Below, in pieces: positions 1 to 8,813 of a stretch of 64,000 bases of DNA. Both the position numbers and the translations under genes were made by a program. The DNA lies in contig JAFGTS010000022.1 of the NCBI GenBank assembly GCA_016933965.1, forward strand, positions 62,001 through 126,000, given 5' to 3'. This DNA comes from Deltaproteobacteria bacterium. Its GTDB lineage: Bacteria > Desulfobacterota > Syntrophia > Syntrophales > UBA2210. The notes under the pieces were generated by a model. That model had not been told where the DNA came from and did no database searches. It was given only the letters and a program-made list of their open reading frames with translations. Positions within the stretch are counted from its first letter, which is position 1; the number at the start of each line of letters is the position of its first letter.

Positions 1-1570
1 GCGCCTTCCTGAGGGCCGGAACGATGTCCTTGTCCTTTTCAACCAGGATGCCGACACCACCCAGCGCTTCGACCACCTTCTCGTAATTCGCCGCCCGTAA
101 TCCGGAGCCGTAACAGCGTTTCGGACCATAGCCCAGTTCCTGCCCGTGCTTGATCATTCCCCATGCGCAGTCGTTACAGATAACACAGATAAAGGGTATC
201 TTGTGCCTGATGGCCGTATCGAATTCCATGGCATTGAAACCGAAGGAACCATCTCCCGTAATTACGACGACCGTTTTGTCCGGGCGCGCGACCTTTGCCC
301 CGATGGCAAAGGGTATGCCCGTGCCCAGGCACCCGAAGAGACCGCCCGAACCGGGAAGTACGGAACCTTTTTCCGTCGCCGTCAATCCCACAAGACCGAA
401 ATAGGACGTGTCACCGCCGTCGACCACGTAGATGGCATCATTGCCGATGGTGGCACGGACCTTCTCCACGAGCCTGGCCGGATGTATCGGGTGGGAAGGC
501 TTTTTCCGCGCCGCCAGTTCCTCGGCTATGAGCGGGGCATACCCTTCCTTGAGCTGCTTCAGCCATTTCTTCCGGTCGGTCTTTTTCACGGCTGCGTTCA
601 GTTCTTTCAGCGTGAGCCCGATATCTCCCACCAGTCCCACGTCGGACGCCCTGTTCCTGTCTATTTCGCTGGCTTCCACGTCTACTCTGACCACTTTTGC
701 CTGGGGAAAGACCTCGCCGTACATCTGGATCCAGTTGAGACGGATCCCGGCGGTGATGATCAGGTCGGCCATGGAAAATGCCGCCAGGATCCCCGAAAGG
801 CCGCCGTCCCAGATGGAGCTGGGATGATCGTCGGGCAGGACCCCCCTGCCGGCGTTCATCACGATGAAAGGAACACCTGTCTTTTCGATGAATTTTTTGA
901 ATTCCCCGTCACAGTCGCTCCAGCAGAGACCGTTGCCGCCGATCAGGAGCGGCCGCTCCGCCTTGTTGATGAGTTTCGCCGCCTGCCGTATTGACGCCGC
1001 GTCAGGACGGCACCGGTAGACCGTGCCTCCCTTCTTCTGGCGGGGCAGCTCAGATTCATTTACCTTGATGTTCAGGATGTCCGGGGGCAGTTCGAGAAAG
1101 ACGGGACCGGGCCTGCCCGCCACAGCGTTCCGAAATGCCGTTGCGAGGTATTCCGGGATACGCCTGACGTCGTAACATACGCCGTGCCATTTCACGAAAT
1201 CCTTGATCATGTCCGCCTGGCACATATCCTGCAGCGCCCCCTTGATCCAGTCCCTCACGGGTGCCGTCCCGCTTATGAAGACCATGGGAGCATTCTCAAG
1301 CCGGGCATTTACGATACCCGTGAGGGCGTTGGTAAATCCCGGGCCGGCCGTTACGAGGCATACGCCCGCTTTTCCCGTATACACGCTCCAGGCCTGTGCC
1401 ATCATCGCCGCCGCCTGTTCATGTCGGACATCAATGATCTTTACCTTGTATTCCAGGCATCCGTCGTAGATGTTGTCAATGTGGCCCCCTACGAGGGAAA
1501 AGATCGTGTCGATGCCTTCGACGTTCTTCAGATATTTGGCAACCAGGTGCCCACCAGTCAATTCAGCCAT
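1..1570 (-). CDS. ThDP-dependent lyase/decarboxylase, partial (3' end off window)
   Basis: About 523 residues are visible and the C-terminus lies beyond the left edge; relatives are about 550-560 residues. The protein has the acetolactate synthase/oxalyl-CoA decarboxylase/2-hydroxyacyl-CoA lyase fold. The cofactor-activating Glu sits in RHEQAAAMMA (E51), and the ThDP/Mg motif GDGSFGFNAMEF starts near residue 439. The ATG at 1570 is preceded by AGGAGGTGATGGC; the ATG five bases upstream is too close to the ribosome site. It is the last visible gene of a ten-gene minus-strand operon, 91 bases after the SDR gene. In an acyl-CoA operon, a lyase acting on a 2-hydroxyacyl-CoA or a decarboxylase is more likely than acetolactate synthesis, but the substrate cannot be read from sequence. 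ThDP enzyme: confident; exact reaction: unknown. Confidence 0.85.
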   Translation of the reverse strand, partial: MAELTGGHLVAKYLKNVEGIDTIFSLVGGHIDNIYDGCLEYKVKIIDVRHEQAAAMMAQAWSVYTGKAGVCLVTAGPGFTNALTGIVNARLENAPMVFISGTAPVRDWIKGALQDMCQADMIKDFVKWHGVCYDVRRIPEYLATAFRNAVAGRPGPVFLELPPDILNIKVNESELPRQKKGGTVYRCRPDAASIRQAAKLINKAERPLLIGGNGLCWSDCDGEFKKFIEKTGVPFIVMNAGRGVLPDDHPSSIWDGGLSGILAAFSMADLIITAGIRLNWIQMYGEVFPQAKVVRVDVEASEIDRNRASDVGLVGDIGLTLKELNAAVKKTDRKKWLKQLKEGYAPLIAEELAARKKPSHPIHPARLVEKVRATIGNDAIYVVDGGDTSYFGLVGLTATEKGSVLPGSGGLFGCLGTGIPFAIGAKVARPDKTVVVITGDGSFGFNAMEFDTAIRHKIPFICVICNDCAWGMIKHGQELGYGPKRCYGSGLRAANYEKVVEALGGVGILVEKDKDIVPALRKA

Positions 1571-1661
1571 GCCATCACCTCCTGTTGTATCATGATGTAC
1601 CCACTTACTCTTCAAAACACCGACATCGCGTGCCGGTCGCTTCACCATGAAATAATACCCC

Positions 1662-2531
1662 CTATTTCACCTCCCCTCTCCGCCGTTTCAGAAATTCTGA
1701 CGCCGATGGCGGAAGGAAGTCCGACCATCCACGCAGGGCAAGGCGGGCCGTACCGGCCACGCTCTTCCGTGATAACAGCCGCACCACGCCCTGATGCAGT
1801 ATCTTGTTCTGCCACCCTACAACGGTGAACATCCGGCCTTTTTTAAAAGCCTCATATCCCGTTCGTACTACATCATCCACACTATTACACGAGAGGGTAA
1901 AGGGGATCAGATCCCCGGGGAAGTGAGCGTCCTCGAGGAGCGCCGTATTGGTGAAACAGGGATTGAGTACGGATATGACAACGTTCGATCTCTTCGGAAG
2001 CTCATAGCGGATCGATTCGGCGAGGCTCTGGGTAAATGCCTTGGTGGCGGAATACACGGCCAATTGCGGTAGAGGCTGAAAGGCGGCCACGGAAGCGATG
2101 AACAGCATACCCCCGGCATCACGCTCTATCATCGCCGGCAGGCAGAGACGGGCAAGCTTGGCGTAGGCCATGCAATTGAGAAGGATCATCTTTTCCAGCC
2201 GCTCCTCATACGGCATCTGCGCGAACGAGCCGAACCAGCATATCCCGGCATTGTTCACCAGTATATGGATGCCGCCGGCTGTGGCTTCGGCTTCTCTGAA
2301 CAGAGTTTCCGGTCCCTTTGGTTCGGTCAGGTCGATCCCGAACGTCCAGGTGTTGATACCGTACCGTGATCCCAGCTCCGCCGCCCACTGGTCCAGTTTT
2401 TCACGCTCACGGGGCAGGTCTGCCAGTATCAGGTCGGCACCGTCCCGCGCGAAGCAGTGGGACAATCCCTTTCCGATACCCATGGCGGACCCCGTTATGA
2501 GCACCGTTTTCCCCGTGACATTCAGTTTCAT
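1662..2531 (-). CDS. Short-chain dehydrogenase/reductase (SDR)
   Basis: This is a 289-residue NAD(P)-dependent oxidoreductase of the classical SDR family. The Rossmann motif TGSAMGIGKG is near the N-terminus, NNAG follows, and the catalytic YSATK (Tyr and Lys) is in the middle. The ATG at 2531 follows AGGAGGGACGA; a GTG a few codons upstream overlaps this ribosome site and is unlikely. SDRs of this type oxidise or reduce a hydroxyl/keto group on acyl-CoAs, steroids or other lipids. The neighbours (thiolase, acyl-CoA dehydrogenase, ligase) suggest a hydroxyacyl or lipid-alcohol substrate. The C-terminus is extended and basic (ending RRRGEVK). Family: sure; substrate: not known. Confidence 0.9.
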   Translation of the reverse strand: MKLNVTGKTVLITGSAMGIGKGLSHCFARDGADLILADLPREREKLDQWAAELGSRYGINTWTFGIDLTEPKGPETLFREAEATAGGIHILVNNAGICWFGSFAQMPYEERLEKMILLNCMAYAKLARLCLPAMIERDAGGMLFIASVAAFQPLPQLAVYSATKAFTQSLAESIRYELPKRSNVVISVLNPCFTNTALLEDAHFPGDLIPFTLSCNSVDDVVRTGYEAFKKGRMFTVVGWQNKILHQGVVRLLSRKSVAGTARLALRGWSDFLPPSASEFLKRRRGEVK

Positions 2532-2595
2532 TCGTCCCTCCTTCACCGCTCAGCGGCCGTTATTGTCTCGACCTGACACGAATCTTGGAATGCCG

Positions 2596-3531
2596 TCACC
2601 TGCTGTGACGGATAAAATCTTCAAAGGCCTCCTTCGTCGTGTATCGGAACCGGTAGCCCAGTTCTTTCTTTACTTTCTCGTTACTGGCTATCCAGGAATT
2701 GATGACGAGGTTCAAACCGGGGCTGGGAAATTTCGTGATGAACGACGCTCTCAGGAACCACATCAGGTTATTGAGGGGGTACATGATGGGAAGGGGCAGT
2801 TTCAAACACCAGTTGCCCAGGCCGCGGACCATCTCATCGAAGGTCATGGTTCCGTCGGCGGCGAGATTATAGACGCCGCCCCTTTTTTCAATGAGCAGCC
2901 GGCACATGATCTCCACCAGGTCATCTTCATGAATGAACTGGAACGGGACCGTCTTCCGCGGCAGAATGACTATCTTCCGCTTCAAGTGCTGCGACAGGGG
3001 ATTATCGAAACCGGCACCGACAACGAAGCAGGGCCGAATGATGGTAAGACAGATCTCCGGGTGGGTCTCTTGAAATTCGGAACAAATAAATTCGAGCTCC
3101 TTCTTGTTCTTCGAATAGGTAAAATCATCGTTTCCCCGCAGCGGGCTGTCTTCGGTCAGGAGGGGCGGGTTATCGGGATGAAAGCCGTAGGCCGTGGTCG
3201 ATGAACAGTGCAGTACCTGGGGAATGGCCGCCCGCGCGGAAGCGTTCAGAGCGTTTTTCGTTCCGTTGATGTTGATGTCTTCCATGTAGGCCTTGTCATG
3301 CAGGGGCGGCAGGATAAAGGCGGCATGGATGAGCCGGTCGACATTCTTCCCCTCGAGCAGCGGGTAGATGTCGTCCCGTACGTCATGCCTTATGAATGTC
3401 AGTTTTTTCGACGTGAAGGAAGGCGGCTTCAGGTCGATCCCCCAGACCGCAGAGATCTCATCCTTCGTCTCGAACAGCGAGACCAGCTTGCTGCCGAAAT
3501 ATCCCGATACGCCTGTAATAAATACATTCAT
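2596..3531 (-). CDS. NAD-dependent epimerase/dehydratase (extended SDR)
   Basis: This is a 311-residue extended SDR. The N-terminal nucleotide-binding motif is GVSGYFGSKL and the active-site Tyr/Lys are in YSKNK. The first residues MNVFITGVSG are typical of the family, so I chose the ATG at 3531 (GGAGGA about 10 bases upstream) over more distant starts. The family includes sugar epimerases and 3-beta-hydroxysteroid dehydrogenase-like enzymes. Membership of an acyl-CoA operon favours a hydroxy-lipid or hydroxyacyl dehydrogenase over a sugar enzyme, which is inference. A clear relative sits at 25,430-26,386, also beside an SCP2-like gene and a ThDP enzyme. Confidence 0.85.
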   Translation of the reverse strand: MNVFITGVSGYFGSKLVSLFETKDEISAVWGIDLKPPSFTSKKLTFIRHDVRDDIYPLLEGKNVDRLIHAAFILPPLHDKAYMEDININGTKNALNASARAAIPQVLHCSSTTAYGFHPDNPPLLTEDSPLRGNDDFTYSKNKKELEFICSEFQETHPEICLTIIRPCFVVGAGFDNPLSQHLKRKIVILPRKTVPFQFIHEDDLVEIMCRLLIEKRGGVYNLAADGTMTFDEMVRGLGNWCLKLPLPIMYPLNNLMWFLRASFITKFPSPGLNLVINSWIASNEKVKKELGYRFRYTTKEAFEDFIRHSR

Positions 3532-3580
3532 TGCAACCGGGTCCTCCATTCCTGCAAACCAACCACCGAGCGACAGGTCA

Positions 3581-4570
3581 TCACAGGACCGCATCTTTCC
3601 TGACGAAGGGCCGCCACGTTTCGATCAGCATTGATGCCAGATCGGCGGTATGGTCGATCAAGCCGTTGCAAAAAGAAGAGCTGTTCATGTGGACGGCAAA
3701 ATCATGCCAGTCTTCAAACGTTCGCGCCGTGATCCGACTACATTCGAGCGACCCCGCAGCAGAAGCAAAGTTCTTCGCGAGGGTCGATCCCAGTCCGAAA
3801 GGCTCAGGCATGCCACGGGGGCGTTCCAGCAAAAGGTTCACATGGCCTATGAGAAAGGCGGAAAGGATCTGCAAATAGGACATATGGCGGACATCAATTC
3901 CGAAGAGCATGTTCAACGCCATGACCCCTCCCGCCAGCGCACCACAAAGGCCGCCGGTCAGTCCAATGCCACCGTCAAAAACGAAGGATAACCGCTCTAC
4001 GCGGGAGTCCCCCACGCCGGTCCGTTCACGGACCTTCTCAAGGACCGACCGGGCGCATCGGTATGACGGCATCTCCCGCGGAGACGTATCGTTCTCACTG
4101 AGCAGGATGGACGTTCCCGCACGGACGGGATCGAGATAATTCACTGCCTGTGTGATATGTCTAAAGCAGCGTGCCATGCGGTCCCCCGGCAGCAGGTATC
4201 GGATCTGACCGCCTACCCGGTTGAAATCAACTTCAGTTCTGACACGACAGATCGTGGTACCGAAATGAACGGTGAACCAGTCGATATACTTTTCAATGAG
4301 CCCGATCACATCGATCTCGGCGGCAAGACCACGTTCTTTCAGGGCATGGTCATGGAGCAGAGCGATCGCCAGGGCGCCACTGGTCACGACACCACAGGTA
4401 GAACCGCTGGCAACGGTCCCTCCCTCAAATCCGGTCGCCGCGCGAAGCAGCATGTCGTCCCTGCACTCGATCCGGTCCTGGAACACTTCCAGGGTGGCAA
4501 GGCCTCAGTTCAGATTCTTGAGCAGAAACAGAGCGCCTTTGAGCCCGAGGGAATTGTCGCTCTTTGCCAC
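3581..4570 (-). CDS. C-GCAxxG-C-C family selenoprotein (in-frame UGA read as Sec22)
   Basis: The frame opens at GTG 4570, five bases after a GGGGAGG ribosome site. It meets TGA at 4505-4507 (codon 22) and then stays open to 3581, giving 329 residues if the UGA is read through. The local order is LLKNLN-U-GLATLEVF, then LLRAATGFEGG and STCGVVTSG. Family members have Cys where U22 lies, followed by the GCAxxG-like segment and two further Cys (TTICRV, MARCF). The C-terminal half carries a second related module (GGIGLTGGLCGALAGG), so the protein looks like a tandem fusion. A hairpin with SECIS geometry lies just after the UGA. The family is a putative redox protein with metal or disulfide chemistry. 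It lies between thiolase and epimerase genes in the catabolic operon, suggesting a role in electron transfer for that pathway. A conventional call would start at GTG 4486 and lose the Sec region. Confidence 0.82.
4477..4507 (-). promoter_or_regulatory. Candidate bacterial SECIS element with its UGA codon
   Basis: On the minus strand, TGA (4507-4505) is followed by 18 bases and then a perfect 7-bp stem CCTGGAA/TTCCAGG (4493-4487 with 4483-4477) closed by the loop GTG. Published bacterial SECIS rules require an apical loop 16-37 bases after UGA, a loop of 3-14 bases, and a G among its first two bases. All three are met. The hairpin is inside the coding region, as expected for SelB-dependent recoding in bacteria. 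Confidence 0.75.
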
Positions 4571-4586
4571 GTATTCCTCCCCACCG

Positions 4587-4626
4587 ACCTGAACAGGCGG
4601 ATGACGAATGTCATCCGCCTTCAGGT
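4587..4626 (-). other. Long intergenic hairpin between thiolase and selenoprotein genes
   Basis: GGCGGATGAC (4596-4605) pairs with GTCATCCGCC (4610-4619) around a GAAT loop. Outside it, ACCTGAA (4587-4593) pairs with TTCAGGT (4620-4626), leaving two unpaired bases on one side, so 17 bp pair in total. No T-run follows on the minus strand, so it is not a standard intrinsic terminator. It could be an mRNA processing or stability element that sets the ratio of thiolase to selenoprotein transcript, or a partial attenuator. Confidence 0.7.
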
Positions 4627-4637
4627 GTTCCTTCCGA

Positions 4638-5876
4638 TCAGACCTTTTCCAGGATATGGATGGTCATCGACGCTTCTTCAACGCCGATATTCCCTCCGCC
4701 GTTTTCCGTCAGCCCGATCCGGGCGCTTTCCACCTGCCGCGCTCCCGCCTCTCCTCGAAGCTGATGGACCACTTCATAGATCTGGGCAAGCCCGGAGGCA
4801 CCGATGGGATGTCCCCTGCATTCGAGTCCCCCGCTGGTGTTGATCGGCAGGGAACCGCCGAGTTTCGTAGCGCCCGTTTCCGCAAACACACCGCCCTCGC
4901 CGACGGGGCAGAATCCCATCACTTCGGCCTGATGCAGTTCACCGTAAGCCGTGGCGTCATGCAACTCGGCAAGGTCTATATCCTCCGGGCCCAGGCCGGC
5001 CATGTCGTATGCCTGCCGGGACAGACGCAGCCCGATATCGGGACCGTCGAGCTCCCGGTCCGAGCCGGAACCGAGGACGGACGCCCGGACCTTCACGGGA
5101 CGGGCGTCCTTCAATTTCTTCAGGTATGAGGCGGAGCACAGGATGGCCGCCGCAGCTCCGTCACCGACGGGCGCGCACATCGCCCTGGTCAAGGGCCACG
5201 CGACGGACCGGTCGGCAAGCACTTCCTCAACGGTCATGTCCTGCTGATACTGTGCCAGCGGATTCAGCGATCCATGCCAGTGATTCTTCGCGCAGATGAC
5301 GGCGAGCTGCCGCTGCGTCGAGCCGAACCGGTCCATGTGCCACCGGCATCCCATGGCATAGGCATCCATGAAGATGCTCCTCCCTTCACCGGGAGGACTC
5401 TGACCTTCGGGAATTTTCACGTTCACCTGTTTGCTGACCTCTTCGAACATTTTAATATGTTCGTCGAAGTGTTCCACATCCATGCAGCTCGCGTACGCCC
5501 CCAGCGAAAGCGCCTTGTTCTCATGGGTGATCTTTTCCGACCCGATGGCCAGGACCACGTCATGCATGCCCGCCTTGATGGCCGTATACCCCAGAAGGAA
5601 CGCCGTCGATGCCCCGGCGCAGGCGTTTTCAACGTTCACGATGGGGATCGTGTCGATCCCCATATGCCACAGCATTACTTCACCCCTGATCGAATGCTGA
5701 TTCGAGAACATGCCCCAGAACGTGTTCGATACGTACGCCGCCTGAATGTCCTTTTTACCGAGCCCCGCGTCCTTCAGCACAAGGTCCACCGCCTGAGTCG
5801 CCATCCCCGTGACCGTCGCGTCCGGATACTTGTTGAATCGAATCATTCCGATCCCGATTACATACACATCGTCCAT
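4638..5876 (-). CDS. Thiolase family protein (SCP-x-like acyl-CoA acyltransferase)
   Basis: This is a 412-residue thiolase-fold protein. The nucleophile region is NACAGASTAF and the C-terminal catalytic segment is GGLECRGHPIGASG, which keeps the HP motif of the family. Thiolases cleave 3-ketoacyl-CoA with CoA or condense acyl-CoAs. The divergent sequence resembles the lipid-transfer (SCP-x) thiolase group rather than FadA/AtoB, fitting the SCP2-like protein at the head of the operon. The ATG at 5876 has AGGGGG nine bases upstream; an in-frame ATG at 5882 is too close to it. It lies 30 bases after the acyl-CoA dehydrogenase gene. Confidence 0.88.
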   Translation of the reverse strand: MDDVYVIGIGMIRFNKYPDATVTGMATQAVDLVLKDAGLGKKDIQAAYVSNTFWGMFSNQHSIRGEVMLWHMGIDTIPIVNVENACAGASTAFLLGYTAIKAGMHDVVLAIGSEKITHENKALSLGAYASCMDVEHFDEHIKMFEEVSKQVNVKIPEGQSPPGEGRSIFMDAYAMGCRWHMDRFGSTQRQLAVICAKNHWHGSLNPLAQYQQDMTVEEVLADRSVAWPLTRAMCAPVGDGAAAAILCSASYLKKLKDARPVKVRASVLGSGSDRELDGPDIGLRLSRQAYDMAGLGPEDIDLAELHDATAYGELHQAEVMGFCPVGEGGVFAETGATKLGGSLPINTSGGLECRGHPIGASGLAQIYEVVHQLRGEAGARQVESARIGLTENGGGNIGVEEASMTIHILEKV

Positions 5877-5906
5877 AATCATTTTCCCCCTGTTTGGGCT
5901 GTCCCG

Positions 5907-7139
5907 CTATTCCGCTTTCAGGAGAAGATGCGCTCCCGACAGCGCGAGACTTTCATTTGAACCGTCCTCGATCATGCCCGCCCGGGCATCCCTGAACAGC
6001 TTTTCTATCGGGTATTCCTTCGTCAGGCCGTTGCCGCCGAAGAGCTGGAGGGCATCACTGGTCACCTCAAAGGCCGTCTGGGTGCAGAAGATCTTTGCGG
6101 CGATAGAATACTGAGTCGCCGGCGGGCTCGTCGACAGGTTGTATATGATGGCCGACCGCGAGTACGCACGGCCCACCTCTATTTTCATGAACATGTCGAA
6201 GAGCATCCGCTGCACCGTCTCGTGTTCACAGAGCATCTTTCCGCCCTGGACCCGCTCACGACAGTAATCTATCGCAAGGTCAAAGGCCGCCTGGGACACA
6301 CCGGTGAAAAAGGCGCCCATGCAGGCGTTCGCCGTGGCAAGGGTGATGTCCGTGAACATCTCATAGCTTTCCGGGTCGATGATCATCTGCTCATCGGGAC
6401 ACACGGCATCATCGAAATAGATCTCTCCCTGGGGAAGCTCCCGCTGTCCCATCTTCTCAAGTGGCTTTCCCCTGGTAACACCCGGCTGCGTCAGATCGAT
6501 CAGGCAGATACCACCGCCCGACATACCCATTGATTTGTCGATGCCGACGAAGAGCGCCGCCTGTGTCGCGATCGGACCGTTAGACACCCAGGCCGCTTTC
6601 TGACCGTTGACCAACCATTTGTCACCCTTCTTTTCGGCACGTATCTGCTGCGTAATGCTCGGGGAATTAAAAAAAGGAGTAAAGGGCATCAGGATATCCG
6701 ACCCATGCTCCGGCTCGGTGATCGCCCAGCAGGACATGACGCTGGCGTCGGTGCATCCCACAAAGGGGGTGATGAAATTATTGATAAGGTTCTCTTCGGG
6801 AACCAGCGATGCGAAAAAGGCGGAGAAGCAGGAAACACCGAGGGATATCGTGAATCCTACGCTGCCGTAACTCAATTCCTCAAAAACGATGTGGATCCCC
6901 AGCGGGTCCAGGCCCAGGCCGCCGTATTCGTCGGGGATGAGGACCGTATGATAGGAATTCTGGTACATTTTTTTCATGCAGTCCCAGTACGGCGACCCCG
7001 GAGCAATGACTTCCTCGGCGCTCATCTTGTCAAGCTCCAGGGAAACCGGCCGGAGCACCTCTACGGAAAACTTGTGAACGTTCTCTTTCAGTGACTGATG
7101 CTCTTCAGACAGTTCAAGATTCAGTTCGGTATAGGGCAT
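5907..7139 (-). CDS. Acyl-CoA dehydrogenase
   Basis: This is a 410-residue FAD enzyme that introduces a double bond at C2-C3 of an acyl-CoA. Family landmarks are present: the flavin-binding segment SCWAITEPEHGSD, the QLFGGNGLTKEYPIEKLFRDAR stretch near the C-terminus (shown here as family-typical, not exact spacing), and a candidate catalytic Glu in MIEDGSNES. The start ATG at 7139 follows AAAGGAGGTAACT. It lies between the ligase and thiolase genes, so ligation, oxidation and thiolysis steps are contiguous. Electron acceptor genes (EtfAB) are not in the window. Confidence 0.9.
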   Translation of the reverse strand: MPYTELNLELSEEHQSLKENVHKFSVEVLRPVSLELDKMSAEEVIAPGSPYWDCMKKMYQNSYHTVLIPDEYGGLGLDPLGIHIVFEELSYGSVGFTISLGVSCFSAFFASLVPEENLINNFITPFVGCTDASVMSCWAITEPEHGSDILMPFTPFFNSPSITQQIRAEKKGDKWLVNGQKAAWVSNGPIATQAALFVGIDKSMGMSGGGICLIDLTQPGVTRGKPLEKMGQRELPQGEIYFDDAVCPDEQMIIDPESYEMFTDITLATANACMGAFFTGVSQAAFDLAIDYCRERVQGGKMLCEHETVQRMLFDMFMKIEVGRAYSRSAIIYNLSTSPPATQYSIAAKIFCTQTAFEVTSDALQLFGGNGLTKEYPIEKLFRDARAGMIEDGSNESLALSGAHLLLKAE

Positions 7140-7175
7140 AGTTACCTCCTTTTTACGGCACAGACAGGGTACCGG

Positions 7176-8789
7176 TTACTGATAGTCTTCATATTTGTAA
7201 ATTGTTCCCGCGCCCTTTTCAAAATCCTCCCGCAGCTTCCGATCCAGCGCCTTTTCGGAAACAGTCTTCGGTATATCGTCAACCACCTGAAGGTAGGAGG
7301 GAATAAAATTCGCTTCCAGGTCCTGCCGGCATTTCTGGAATATCGAGGCAGGGTCTATTGTTCTTCCCTCAAAGGGCGAAACAGCCGCCACCAGGTCGCT
7401 CTCACCGGGTGCCCCCGACGCGGCGGGTATTCCATAGACGCAGACCTCGCTCACGTCGGCATGCTCGCCGATGATCTTCTCCACATGATCCGGCTGGATG
7501 AAGTCCCCCGCCCTGCGCAGTTCGGTTCCCTTCCGAAAATCGAAAAAGTACCAGCCGTCTTCGTCACGATGGACGATGTCACCCGTTCTGAGCCATCCGC
7601 CCTTCGTTTTGTCCTTTGACGCGTCTGGCAGGCCAAGGTAGTCCACCCTGGTCTCGCCTTTCATCATCCGGCAGACGAGCTCTCCCTTTTCACCCGGCGG
7701 AAGGGGGCTGTCGTTGTCATCGACGACCCTGAACTCCATGACGCCGGGGATCGGTTTTCCAAAAGAACCGATGGGGCCTTTTCCGATCGGCTTGTAGGCG
7801 AACCCGCCCTCGATGGCACCGTACCACTCAAGGATCTGCACATTGAATCTCTTCTCGAAGGCTTCCCACATGGATACGGGCGTTCCCGCGCTGATGACCA
7901 CCTTTACGGGATTGTCACCGTCATCGGGTTTTTCCGGTTCATTGAAAATGCCGGCCATCATCCCGCCGAGCAGTGAGAACGACGTACACCCGTATTTTCT
8001 GCAGATATCCCAGATCCTGCTCTTCGTGAACCGGGGGCTGAACACGGCCTTGATACCCGCGTACAGCGCCGGGAAAAGGGTAACGGCCTGCGCGTTTCCG
8101 TGGGTGAGGGAAAGGCCGGTATAGAGGATCTCGTCCGGCCGATAGCGCCAGACAAGCCGGTTCAGGATCGTAAAGAGTCCTGTCCGGTTGTTCCTGATCT
8201 TCACACCCTTTGGATCACCGGTGGTCCCCGATGTGTAGATGATCTGCATGGGTTGCCGGACATCCATGATCTGCTGTTCCACGCGATCCCAGGAATCCTT
8301 CTCCAGGGTTTCGTTGAGCACCGGGTACCGGTCGGGAACGTCGATGCCGTGCTCGGGGCGTTTTACCACTGAAATGAACCGGAGCCCCGGAACATCGGCG
8401 ATGACCTCTTCCAGTTGCTCAAGGCACTGGTCCGACACGAAAAGGGCCTTCACGCCCGAGTTGTTGAGGAGAAATTTCAGGCGGTCACCCCTCGAGCGCG
8501 GGTCGATGGGCACCATGACCGCCCCGATGGTCGTCCCCGCCAGAAGGGCATGGACGAATTCGGGATGGTTCCGCATGAACACTCCGAAGGCATCGCCGGA
8601 CGTGATACCCTGATCGAGCAGCAGGCGGGCCACCTTGTTCGAATTCTCATAAAGGCTCTTGTAGGTCAGAACATCCTCACCGAACTCACCACGTTCGAAA
8701 ACAAGGATCTCCCTGTCCGGCTTCGCGTCGGCCTGTATCTCAACCATGTGTGAAGCGATCACCTGGTTCAGGTGTGCTTTTGAAGACAT
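7176..8789 (-). CDS. AMP-binding acyl-CoA ligase (CaiC-like)
   Basis: This is a 537-residue adenylate-forming enzyme that should activate a carboxylate with ATP and CoA. Motif A3 is IIYTSGTTGDPKGVK, A5 contains EWYGAIEGG, and A7 contains GWLRTGDIVHRD. The C-terminal A10 Lys motif is unusual: PKTVSEKALDRKLR instead of the common PKTxxGK, though the Lys is kept. Start ATG 8789 follows AGGAGGTGGAAC. The gene at 13,037-14,644 is an obvious paralogue with the same A10 variation. As the only ligase in the operon, it probably performs the first step on the pathway's free acid. Confidence 0.9.
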   Translation of the reverse strand: MSSKAHLNQVIASHMVEIQADAKPDREILVFERGEFGEDVLTYKSLYENSNKVARLLLDQGITSGDAFGVFMRNHPEFVHALLAGTTIGAVMVPIDPRSRGDRLKFLLNNSGVKALFVSDQCLEQLEEVIADVPGLRFISVVKRPEHGIDVPDRYPVLNETLEKDSWDRVEQQIMDVRQPMQIIYTSGTTGDPKGVKIRNNRTGLFTILNRLVWRYRPDEILYTGLSLTHGNAQAVTLFPALYAGIKAVFSPRFTKSRIWDICRKYGCTSFSLLGGMMAGIFNEPEKPDDGDNPVKVVISAGTPVSMWEAFEKRFNVQILEWYGAIEGGFAYKPIGKGPIGSFGKPIPGVMEFRVVDDNDSPLPPGEKGELVCRMMKGETRVDYLGLPDASKDKTKGGWLRTGDIVHRDEDGWYFFDFRKGTELRRAGDFIQPDHVEKIIGEHADVSEVCVYGIPAASGAPGESDLVAAVSPFEGRTIDPASIFQKCRQDLEANFIPSYLQVVDDIPKTVSEKALDRKLREDFEKGAGTIYKYEDYQ

Positions 8790-8813
8790 GTTCCACCTCC
8801 TCCGCGCGCTGTA

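Noticed and set aside
146-994. Long plus-strand open frame of 282 codons
   Set aside because: It is antisense to the ThDP enzyme, with no ribosome site and no recognisable protein family; the minus-strand reading gives clear motifs.
2170-3204. Plus-strand frame of 344 codons over the SDR and epimerase genes
   Set aside because: It spans two minus-strand genes that have clear motifs and good starts; composition is that of a reverse-strand shadow.
3581-4486. Conventional 301-residue version of the C-GCAxxG protein starting at GTG 4486
   Set aside because: The start has no ribosome site and lies in the loop of the SECIS hairpin; the 4570 start has a strong site and restores the family's N-terminal helix and first redox residue.
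4505-4507. The UGA codons as nonsense mutations in pseudogenes
   Set aside because: Both genes have exactly one UGA, at the family's key Cys position, no other disruptions, intact ribosome sites, and hairpins of SECIS geometry. Two chance events of this kind are improbable.
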